This document shows positions 24,300-31,360 of a stretch of DNA of 33,290 nucleotides, piece by piece. Source of the stretch: Bacteroidota bacterium (GTDB lineage: Bacteria; Bacteroidota; Bacteroidia; Cytophagales; Cyclobacteriaceae); the NCBI GenBank assembly GCA_022567155.1, contig JADFHN010000044.1, forward strand, positions 1-33,290, in the 5' to 3' direction. Positions within the stretch are counted from its first letter, which is position 1, and every line of letters starts with the position of its first letter. The notes under the pieces were generated by a model. It was given only the letters and a program-made list of their open reading frames with translations. It had not been told where the DNA came from and did not search any database. The translations under genes were made by a program, and so were the position numbers.

Positions 24300-24953
24300 T
24301 TATTTCACTATGACTCCGTCCTTAATTTCCAAAATCCGGTCAGCCAATTTTGCGAGTTCCGGGTTATGCGTAACAATCACAAAGGTTTGGCCAAATTCCT
24401 CCCTAAGTTTTAAAAACAGGTCGTACAGTTCTTTCGCATTTTTTGAATCCAGGTTCCCACTGGGTTCGTCGGCGAAAATAATATCAGGATTGTTGATCAA
24501 TGCCCTTGCCACAGCCGTACGTGTCTGTTCCCCGCCTGATAGTTCGGATGGCTTGTGGTCTTTTCGCGGTCCTAACCCTAATTTCTCGAGCAACTCCTCC
24601 CCTTTTCGATAAACTTCTTCCTGCTTTATGCCGGCTATAAATCCCGGAATACATACATTTTCGAGGGCTGTAAACTCAGGAAGCAGGTTATGAAACTGAA
24701 ATACAAAACCAATATGCCTGTTTCTGAATCCCGCTATTCTTTTATTAGACAATGTAGTGATCTCTTTCCCGCTCAGTAATATTTTACCGGTATCGGGATT
24801 ATCCAGTGTGCCCAGAATGTGTAACAACGTACTTTTACCTGCACCGGAAACGCCCACTATGGACACTATTTCGCCTTTTTGAACGTGTAAGTCAATTCCT
24901 TTCAGCACTTCCAGGCTATCGTATGATTTATGAATATTCTCAGCGGTCAGCAT
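24300..24953 (-). CDS. lolD: ABC transporter ATP-binding protein, LolD-like
   Basis: 217 residues. Walker A is GVSGAGKST (34-42), Q-loop FVFQFHNLLPEFTALENV, signature LSGGEQTRTAVARAL, Walker B IIFADEPSGNLD and H-loop VIVTHN. The wording FQFHNLLPEFTALENV is that of LolD, the ATPase that powers lipoprotein release from the inner membrane with LolC/E permeases; macrolide/cell-division relatives (MacB, FtsE) are less similar. No permease gene is adjacent, as is common in Bacteroidota. Promoter found just upstream (24972-25001). Confidence 0.82.
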   Translation of the reverse strand: MLTAENIHKSYDSLEVLKGIDLHVQKGEIVSIVGVSGAGKSTLLHILGTLDNPDTGKILLSGKEITTLSNKRIAGFRNRHIGFVFQFHNLLPEFTALENVCIPGFIAGIKQEEVYRKGEELLEKLGLGPRKDHKPSELSGGEQTRTAVARALINNPDIIFADEPSGNLDSKNAKELYDLFLKLREEFGQTFVIVTHNPELAKLADRILEIKDGVIVK

Positions 24954-24971
24954 TATTTTGGGTTATATATT

Positions 24972-25001
24972 CAAACATAGGAAATAACTGTGATCAGACA
25001 A
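24972..25001 (-). promoter_or_regulatory. Promoter of the lolD-like gene
   Basis: On the minus strand TTG (25001-24999), a 19-base spacer, then TATGTTTG (24979-24972), an exact TAnnTTTG. Transcription would start near 24965, about 12 bases before the ATG at 24953. Confidence 0.65.
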
Positions 25002-25057
25002 GCAGGATTCAATAAAAGATATTCACATTTTAAGTCTCCACATGGCATAATTTCCAC

Positions 25058-25088
25058 TTGTTATATCTTTTCAAATAAAGTAGATTCG
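25058..25088 (+). promoter_or_regulatory. Probable promoter of sucC
   Basis: TTG at 25058-25060, a 20-base spacer, TAGATTCG at 25081-25088 (consensus TAnnTTTG, one difference), giving a leader of about 45 bases. Confidence 0.5.
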
Positions 25089-25140
25089 CATAGTTTTATA
25101 TCATCTAAAAATTTTATTCGCCACTCAATTCGCGCACTTT

Positions 25141-26352
25141 ATGAACATCCATGAATATCAGTCAAAAGGGATATTAAAGCGTTTTGGAGTAAACATTCAG
25201 GAAGGTATTGTAGCCGATACTCCCGAAAAAGCCGCCGAAGCGGCAAAACAATTAAACGCAGATACCGGTACCGGGTGGTTTGTAATCAAGGCACAGATCC
25301 ATGCCGGCGGAAGGGGAAAAGGAAAGGTAAAAGAAACGGGATCGAACGGCGTTGTTTTAGCTAAAAGTATTGATGAAGTATCTGAAAAAGCCGGCGCCAT
25401 ATTAGGCGGCACGCTGGTTACACACCAGACCGGACCGGCAGGAAAAAAGGTAAATAAAGTGCTGATCGCTGAAGATGTGTACTACCCGGGCGAATCGGAA
25501 CCTAAAGAATATTATATAAGTATTTTACTCGACAGAGCCAAAGAATGCAATGTAATCATGGCATCAACCGAAGGAGGAATGGATATTGAGACCGTTGCTG
25601 CCAACACACCCGAAAAGATCCTGAAAGAATGGATCGATCCACGCGTAGGGTTACAGGGGTTTCAGGCAAGAAAAGTGGCATTCGGGCTTGGACTGGAGGG
25701 GCAGGCTTTTAAGGAAATGGTAAAGTTTATTTTTGCCCTGTACAACGCATACGACAATACGGACTCATCCATGTTTGAAATAAACCCGGTGTTGAAAACC
25801 TCTGACAACAAAATTCTTGCAGTTGACGCCAAAGTAAACCTGGATGACAATGCACTTTACAGACACAAGGACCTCATGGAAATGAGAGACCTGACGGAAG
25901 AAGACCCGATGGAGGTTGAAGCAGCGGAAGCCGGACTTAATTTCATTAAACTGGATGGAAATGTAGGCTGTATGGTAAACGGTGCCGGGTTGGCTATGGC
26001 CACGATGGATATGATCAAACTTTCAGGCGGTGAGCCTGCTAACTTTCTTGATGTCGGGGGAGCTGCAAGTGCAGAAACAGTAGAAGCAGGATTCCGGATT
26101 ATTTTGAAAGAACCAAGTGTAAAAGTGATCCTTATCAATATATTCGGAGGGATTGTACGCTGCGACAGGGTGGCCACCGGTGTGGTAGAAGCCTACAAAT
26201 CCATTGGCAATATCGACATTCCTATTATCGTGAGGCTGCAAGGCACAAATGCGGAAGAGGGCGCAAAAATCATAGAAGAATCCGGCCTCAAAGTGATGCC
26301 CGCTATCTTGTTGCAGGATGCCGCAGATAAGGTAAAACAAGCCCTGAACTAA
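25141..26352 (+). CDS. sucC: Succinyl-CoA synthetase beta subunit
   Basis: 403 residues. It forms the nucleotide-binding subunit that couples succinyl-CoA to succinate conversion with ATP or GTP synthesis in the TCA cycle. Family signs: MNIHEYQSKGILKRFGV, the ATP-grasp loop AQIHAGGRGKGKV, FEINPVLKTSDN with DAKVNLDDNALYRH for metal binding, GGAASAETVEAGF, NIFGGIVRCDRVA and RLQGTNAEEG. Slightly longer than E. coli SucC (388). The alpha subunit gene sucD is not adjacent; in many Bacteroidota the two genes lie apart. It shares its product with the fumarate reductase in the same window. Confidence 0.95.
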   Translation: MNIHEYQSKGILKRFGVNIQEGIVADTPEKAAEAAKQLNADTGTGWFVIKAQIHAGGRGKGKVKETGSNGVVLAKSIDEVSEKAGAILGGTLVTHQTGPAGKKVNKVLIAEDVYYPGESEPKEYYISILLDRAKECNVIMASTEGGMDIETVAANTPEKILKEWIDPRVGLQGFQARKVAFGLGLEGQAFKEMVKFIFALYNAYDNTDSSMFEINPVLKTSDNKILAVDAKVNLDDNALYRHKDLMEMRDLTEEDPMEVEAAEAGLNFIKLDGNVGCMVNGAGLAMATMDMIKLSGGEPANFLDVGGAASAETVEAGFRIILKEPSVKVILINIFGGIVRCDRVATGVVEAYKSIGNIDIPIIVRLQGTNAEEGAKIIEESGLKVMPAILLQDAADKVKQALN

Positions 26353-27114
26353 TCAACGCCACGGAATAAATCACTTTTTTTGTTTATTATGTCTTCCAGT
26401 CAGGGATGGTTTATCCAGGAAGGTACTTTTAATATCCCGTCAAACCACCTTCATTACGCTCCTACCCCGACACAAGGCAGGGGCTTGCCTGCTCGCTAAG
26501 GTTTATCCATCGGCCGCCATAGGCTTGCCGACGGCGCTGCCTGACGGGATCGGGTAATCCGTCCTTATATCATCGTCATTACCCGGTTTCGTGTCTGCCG
26601 AAGCTTAAGCGTAGGCAGAATCCGGGTAATCCCCGAAAGAGTACCGTCATTACCCGGCTTGACCGGGTAATCCCCCTAACGACACGCTGATATCAGTTTT
26701 ACTACCTTAAACAAGGAGATTATCCGGCATCGCTCCGCGATCCGGATAATGACGTTTGATTTGGGGATTGTATGACATCGCTGCGCGATTCGGGTAATGA
26801 CGTTTGAATTGTAGATTGTATGTCATCGCTGCACGATTCCCCCCACCGAGGCAGGGGACAGGCGGATAATGACGCTTGATTTGGAGATTGCCCATCTTCA
26901 TTTCATTACGGTGGGCGCAGCCTGCCTTCAATCCGAAAATTTACAGAGTTACATTTGGCGTAGCCCACTTTCGTTTCGTTATGGTAGGCAAAACGTATTG
27001 ACCCAAATTTATTACGACATAATTCCAGGGTGTTGCAACGCTGAAAACAGGAAGGGTTAAAACTTTGATTCCGTTATCACCAAAGTTAAATCCTGAATTC
27101 TTATCTTTAGCGCA
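26353..27114. repeat. Repeat mosaic: nested hairpins and 48-bp tandem repeats
   Basis: A 762-base gap. Contents: GC-rich palindromic debris 26461-26560; an attacccgg/ccgggtaat hairpin (26578-26630) that carries an inner hairpin tctgcc...ggcaga (26594-26619); an uninterrupted copy of the same outer hairpin with loop cttga (26649-26671); a related attatccgg/ccggataat hairpin (26719-26750); then three tandem copies of a 48-bp unit starting catcgct at 26728, 26776 and 26824, the third carrying an extra piece of about 23 bases (ccccaccgaggcagggg, near 26840-26862). Because 48 is a multiple of three, an artefactual repeat ORF appears on the minus strand. Bases 27061-27087 hold aactttg...caaagtt, a 7-bp inverted repeat just upstream of the next gene, and tatcttta at 27102 may be its -7 element. 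Confidence 0.8.
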
Positions 27115-27978
27115 ATGAAAAAGATGTTTTTTCTCTTTTTTGCCTTCATTGCTTTGTCATGGTCACTTGGTGCACAAAGTTTTTATAACAAGTATCATGA
27201 CAGGAGATGGATTGCTTCAGCGGGTACCGGCACAACCTCCTATTTTGGTGAACTGAATAATCCGGGAAAATATTTTGATACAAAACCGAATTTGAACGTA
27301 GGATTAGAACGGAAAATTGATTCAAGATGGGCATTACGCACTGAAATCACATGGTACCAGATAGATGGCAGTGACGCAGAAGCAAACGATGAAGGAAGAA
27401 AAGCCCGCAATCTTTCATTTAAATCAAATAATTTCGAAATTAATATTGAAGCAATATGGGGAGTTTTCAGAGAAGGGAAACGTTTTTACCAGCGAAGAGC
27501 GGTAAATCCGTACCTGTTTGCCGGACTTGGCATTACCTATTTTAACCCTAAAACAGACTATGAGGGAGTTACCTATTCCTTAAGAAAGTTTACAACAGAG
27601 GATGTGAAATACAGCCGTACAACGATAGTACTTCCTGCCGGATTTGGTATAAAGTTCAAAATTATGCCGCAATTGAATATAAACATAGAAGCCGGCTACA
27701 GAACCACTTTTACTGATTACCTCGACGATGTAAGCACCGTGTATATCAATACGGAGAATATTACCGATCCCGTACGGGTTGCATTAATTGACCGGGGACC
27801 GGAGCTGGGATTTCCTCCTGCCGAACCCGGTACACCAAGGGGCAACCCGGATGCAAAGGATGGCTATGCGATTTTTAATATAAAAGCCGAATACTATCTC
27901 CCTACCGACCTGATATTTAAACCAAAGGTGCCAAAGCAAGGCTCAGGAAAGAAGAAATACCGCAAGATGTTACAATAA
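27115..27978 (+). CDS. Outer-membrane beta-barrel protein (first of a tandem pair)
   Basis: 287 residues with signal peptide MKKMFFLFFAFIALSWSLGAQ. The body shows alternating strands typical of a small barrel: RRWIASAGTGTTSYFGELN, PNLNVGLERKIDSRWALRTEITWYQI, NPYLFAGLGITYFNPK, RTTIVLPAGFGIKFKI and AGYRTTFTDYLDDVSTVYI. The last segment, with GNPDAKDGYAIFNIKAEYYL, recurs nearly unchanged in the next gene. It resembles the DUF6089-type outer-membrane proteins of Bacteroidota, but I am not sure of the family. The basic C-terminal tail (GKKKYRKMLQ) may face the periplasm. Function unknown. Confidence 0.75.
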   Translation: MKKMFFLFFAFIALSWSLGAQSFYNKYHDRRWIASAGTGTTSYFGELNNPGKYFDTKPNLNVGLERKIDSRWALRTEITWYQIDGSDAEANDEGRKARNLSFKSNNFEINIEAIWGVFREGKRFYQRRAVNPYLFAGLGITYFNPKTDYEGVTYSLRKFTTEDVKYSRTTIVLPAGFGIKFKIMPQLNINIEAGYRTTFTDYLDDVSTVYINTENITDPVRVALIDRGPELGFPPAEPGTPRGNPDAKDGYAIFNIKAEYYLPTDLIFKPKVPKQGSGKKKYRKMLQ

Positions 27979-28081
27979 TGTATTATCTTTATTAATGTTT
28001 TTCTAATAATTAAAAATAAAGAAGTATAAATAATTGCTTTATTGTCTGTTTTTTATTTTTTTACATTCAAATAAAAACGCC

Positions 28082-28969
28082 GTGAAAAAGTATATAGCCC
28101 TTGCTATTTTAACCTTAATTCCAATTGCATTGGACGCGCAGAGTTTCTACCGGCGAAGGAGAGACAGGGATTTTGTTGTGTCTTACGGCATGGGAACAGC
28201 CTCGTATTTTGGTGAGCTGAAAAATGACGGTGATCTGCTTGTTGACAACAAGCTAAACATGGAATTTGGACTGGAATATCAGATTCATCCACGTTTTAGT
28301 CCCAAATTAATGGTGACACTATTCAGGCTTCAGGGTGATGACAGAAAGGCAGATAAGGAAGCGGGTCGTGAATCACGAAACCTGCGTTTCCGTTCGGATA
28401 ACGTAGAAGTAGCGATAATCGGAATAGCCCGGCTTTATGAAGCACGTATGAGGTATTATCAGAGGCCACAATTCAATATTTATGCATTTGGTGGCCTGGC
28501 AGCTACATGGTATAGTCCGAGAGCAGATATACCCGAGCAGGATTACAATGGTAATCCCTTTCCTGACGCTGGAAAATTCACCCCTTTACGAAAGCTGGAA
28601 ACCGAATTGGTAAAATATGGCGCCTTTACAATTGCTATTCCCGTTGGGTTGGGAATAAGATATAAAATCAATCCATGGTTTAATATTGCCATTGACGGAG
28701 GTTACCGGCTTACATTCACCGACTATCTCGACGATGTCAGCACCGTACATGCAGGATCTTCCGCCTTTAGTGATCCATTGGCTCAGGCTATGGCGGACCG
28801 CCGCCCCGAACTGGATAGATCACCTGCTCCATCTGGTGCAAAAAGAGGCAATCCTGATAAAAATGACGGATACTTTCTCTGGAATGTAAAGGTTGAATAT
28901 TATCTTCAGTCCTTATTCGGAGTGCAATCCGGAGCAATAGGTAAAAGACAACCACGCAGTCAGCAGTAG
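28082..28969 (+). CDS. Outer-membrane beta-barrel protein (second of a tandem pair)
   Basis: 295 residues when started at the GTG chosen here, which gives a normal signal peptide MKKYIALAILTLIPIALDAQ; the longer frame from TTG 28034 would put an unrelated hydrophobic run in front of it. Paralogue of the preceding gene, 103 bases downstream: shared blocks include SYFGEL, GLEYQIHPRFS, the E-x-R-N-L-(S/R)-F stretch, YRLTFTDYLDDVSTVHAG and the RGNPDKNDGYFLWNVKVEYYL ending. It differs in an inserted loop (DYNGNPFPDAGKFTPL) and in its basic tail. It is convergent with the sugar dehydratase gene. Function unknown; the pair most likely arose by local duplication. Confidence 0.75.
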   Translation: MKKYIALAILTLIPIALDAQSFYRRRRDRDFVVSYGMGTASYFGELKNDGDLLVDNKLNMEFGLEYQIHPRFSPKLMVTLFRLQGDDRKADKEAGRESRNLRFRSDNVEVAIIGIARLYEARMRYYQRPQFNIYAFGGLAATWYSPRADIPEQDYNGNPFPDAGKFTPLRKLETELVKYGAFTIAIPVGLGIRYKINPWFNIAIDGGYRLTFTDYLDDVSTVHAGSSAFSDPLAQAMADRRPELDRSPAPSGAKRGNPDKNDGYFLWNVKVEYYLQSLFGVQSGAIGKRQPRSQQ

Positions 28970-29052
28970 GTCGAGAAGACACCCCGTCACCAGACATTTC
29001 TTCATCAATACAGTCGTTATCTTAAGTGCAAGCGCACGGACCTACCCTAATC

Positions 29053-29203
29053 GGGCCGCGCCCGTTCGGGCGGGCGGGAAGTTGTCATCCTGAGCAAAGT
29101 GAAGGATCTGTAAGTTTGCACCGGGCTTTGATTGACAGATTCTTCACTGCGTTACTACGGGTTTTATCGACAGATTCTTCCCACGCTGGAGCGTGGTCAG
29201 AAG
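29053..29203. repeat. Interspersed inverted-repeat element with inserted palindrome
   Basis: agtgaaggatctgt (29098-29111) faces acagattcttcact (29135-29148) as inverted arms with one mismatch; the left flank gtcatcctgagca is the widespread TCATCCTGAGC-type intergenic repeat. A second partial right arm, acagattcttc (29170-29180), is followed by the palindrome ccacgctggagcgtgg (29181-29196) and then tcagaa, which is where an uninterrupted copy would continue. gcccgttcgggc (29060-29071) is another perfect palindrome. The element ends just beyond the stop of the dehydratase gene. Confidence 0.65.
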
Positions 29204-29211
29204 ACGGGGAA

Positions 29212-31128
29212 TCAGGAATCCAGGCTATACCTGGTTTTATCCAGTTTTTCAAAACGGGAGGAATTACTTACAAACTCCGGAATGATTTTTTTCATCATTT
29301 CCACAGCTTTATATTCATCATTAAGCTGAGCCAACTCCACAAGTTTATCTATTTCTCTTGATATTTTGAAAAAGGTGACTTGCTCTACTTTGGCAATGAG
29401 TATCTTGGTATGATAGGTAGGTGTGTTGTTTTCTTTATGGGTTAACAGTTCTTCATGGAGCTTTTCGCCATCCCGGAGACCTGTAAATATTATATCGATG
29501 TCTTTCCCTTCCTGAAAACCGGACAGATGGATCATTTTTTTGGCCAGATCAGTAATCTTTACCGACTGTCCCATATCAAAAATGAAAATTTCTCCACCTT
29601 TACCCATCGCTCCTGCTTCGAGCACAAGCTGACAGGCTTCGGGTATGGTCATAAAAAAACGCGTGATCTCCGGGTGCGTTACGGTTACAGGACCTCCGTT
29701 TGCTATCTGCTCTTCAAATACAGGAATTACCGACCCGTTTGAACCCAGCACATTGCCAAACCGGGTGGTTACAAACCTGGTTTTTATCCCTTTAGCATTT
29801 ATCTCCACATTATTAAGCGCCTGCACGTACATTTCGGCTATACGCTTTGATGCCCCCATCACATTGGTGGGGTTTACGGCTTTGTCTGTAGAAACCATTA
29901 CAAATTTTTCCACTTCGAATTCCACGGACAGATCGGCCATATATTTAGTTCCACCGACATTGCACAGGATCGCCTCAGAAGGATTACTCTCCATCAATGG
30001 TACATGCTTATATGCCGCGGCATGATATACAATATCCGGCTTAAACTCACTGAAAACAGCTTTTAACCTCCTCTCATTGGTAATATCCAGTATTTTCGAA
30101 TTTATGACACAATCAGGGTTTGACCGTATAAGTTCATTTTCAATATCAAACAATCCGGATTCCCATTGATCAAGAAGTACGATCACTGATGGGCTATATA
30201 GCGCAACCTGCCTTACAAGTTCACTCCCTATCGAACCGGCAGCACCGGTAATAAGTATCCGTTTATTTTTCAGCTCTTTGTTTACATAATAATTATCCAG
30301 TTTTATGGATTCGCGTCCGAGGAGATCTTCGATCTTTACCTCCTTGATCTGTCCCGCACTCAGCTCTCCCCTCGTCCAGCGATATACCGGGGGCACATGC
30401 TTCACCTTTACGCCCAGCTTAATACATGTGTCAACCAACTCGCTTTTACGTGTCACAGTTAAATTCTGGATCGAAATTATCATTTCTTTGATATTCAATA
30501 ATCTGATAAGCGATTCCAGATTTCCATTTGCCGAATAAATTTTTACCCCGTTCAGCATTTTGCCTATTTTATTTAAATCATCCTCCAGGTAACCTAATAC
30601 GCGTACGTTTGTACCAGGCGCTTTTTGTAATATTTCACTTGTAATTTGTCCGGACTCTCCGGCTCCAAAAATGAGTACATTATCAAAAATAGTTTTTGCA
30701 CGTGCGTAATACGCAAAAACATATTTAATCATTACCCTGTAATTTACCAGCAATACGGTGGAAGCCATAAAGGCAATTACAAGCACGGAATAGGGTATCA
30801 GGTTTTTTCCGAATATCTCGCCATTTATTAAATTAGCTATTGCGCAAAATAATGAAGCCAGCGAAACCGTCATAAATACCCTCACTGCATCCTGAAAGCC
30901 TGTATATCGGATGATACCGGAATAACTACGGGTAATTAAAGTAGCTATAAATCCAGCTCCGACAAATAAAGGAATGCCAAAGAAAAGATTACTGGATTCA
31001 ATGGCAGCAAAATCGAAATTGAATCGCAGTAAATATCCTAAAAAAACAGCGAATAAATATAAACCCAGATCGATCAGAATGATGATCCACCTGGGTAATA
31101 TCTTAAGGTTTTTAATAAACCTGTCCAT
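29212..31128 (-). CDS. Membrane nucleotide-sugar 4,6-dehydratase, WbpM/CapD type
   Basis: 638 residues from the ATG chosen (MDRFIKNLKILPRW); a TTG four codons earlier is possible. Four N-terminal membrane helices (about 15-130) are followed by a first Rossmann-like domain (NVLIFGAGESGQITSEI, about 150-260) and a C-terminal SDR domain with NAD motif ITGAAGSIGSELVRQ (about 290), YHAAAYKHVPLME, STDKAVNPTNVMGASKR and FGNVLGSNGSVIP. As in WbpM, the usual Tyr of the Ser-Tyr-Lys triad is Met (VMGASKR), which is normal for this subfamily. It converts UDP-N-acetylglucosamine-like substrates to 4-keto-6-deoxy sugars for surface polysaccharide. It lies 30 bases after the PID-CTERM gene, on the same strand, apparently the last gene of that operon here. 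Confidence 0.9.
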   Translation of the reverse strand: MDRFIKNLKILPRWIIILIDLGLYLFAVFLGYLLRFNFDFAAIESSNLFFGIPLFVGAGFIATLITRSYSGIIRYTGFQDAVRVFMTVSLASLFCAIANLINGEIFGKNLIPYSVLVIAFMASTVLLVNYRVMIKYVFAYYARAKTIFDNVLIFGAGESGQITSEILQKAPGTNVRVLGYLEDDLNKIGKMLNGVKIYSANGNLESLIRLLNIKEMIISIQNLTVTRKSELVDTCIKLGVKVKHVPPVYRWTRGELSAGQIKEVKIEDLLGRESIKLDNYYVNKELKNKRILITGAAGSIGSELVRQVALYSPSVIVLLDQWESGLFDIENELIRSNPDCVINSKILDITNERRLKAVFSEFKPDIVYHAAAYKHVPLMESNPSEAILCNVGGTKYMADLSVEFEVEKFVMVSTDKAVNPTNVMGASKRIAEMYVQALNNVEINAKGIKTRFVTTRFGNVLGSNGSVIPVFEEQIANGGPVTVTHPEITRFFMTIPEACQLVLEAGAMGKGGEIFIFDMGQSVKITDLAKKMIHLSGFQEGKDIDIIFTGLRDGEKLHEELLTHKENNTPTYHTKILIAKVEQVTFFKISREIDKLVELAQLNDEYKAVEMMKKIIPEFVSNSSRFEKLDKTRYSLDS

Positions 31129-31158
31129 ACTAATTAACAAGCCACCTATGTTTTACTC

Positions 31159-31356
31159 TTACTTTTTTCTCCGCGCGTCGTAGATCTTTTTAGAACCGTA
31201 CAACGCACCCGCAGCGATCAGAAGGCTGATTCCTCCGTCTATTGGAATATCAGGATCATCCCCCGGATTGCCAGGTTGTGCAAACACAGATGATGTCAGC
31301 AGAATCCCTAAGCCAACCAATAAGATCCTGCCCGGTCGTAAAAAATATTTCAACAT
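31159..31356 (-). CDS. Small PID-CTERM sorting-domain protein
   Basis: 65 residues from ATG 31356; the frame also opens at a TTG one codon earlier. A signal peptide (MLKYFLRPGRILLVGLGILLTSSVFA, cut near Ala26) is followed by only about ten residues (QPGNPGDDPD) and then the motif PIDGG (38-42), a hydrophobic helix (43-54) and a basic tail (KKIYDARRKK). This tripartite end is the PID-CTERM type sorting signal of Bacteroidota, functionally analogous to PEP-CTERM signals processed by exosortases. No exosortase is in the window. It begins four bases after the stop of the T9SS-A protein and precedes the dehydratase, a position that fits the known link of CTERM systems with polysaccharide synthesis. 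Mature chain is so short that it may be mostly sorting signal. Confidence 0.78.
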   Translation of the reverse strand: MLKYFLRPGRILLVGLGILLTSSVFAQPGNPGDDPDIPIDGGISLLIAAGALYGSKKIYDARRKK

Positions 31357-31360
31357 CAAC

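Noticed and set aside
26728-26893. CRISPR array in the 48-bp repeats
   Set aside because: Repeats are directly adjacent without unique spacers, only three copies, and no cas genes nearby.
26707-26931. Repeat-rich 74-residue frame on the minus strand (IKRHYP-like units)
   Set aside because: It is produced by the 48-bp tandem DNA repeat whose period is a multiple of three; no start signal, family or promoter supports it.
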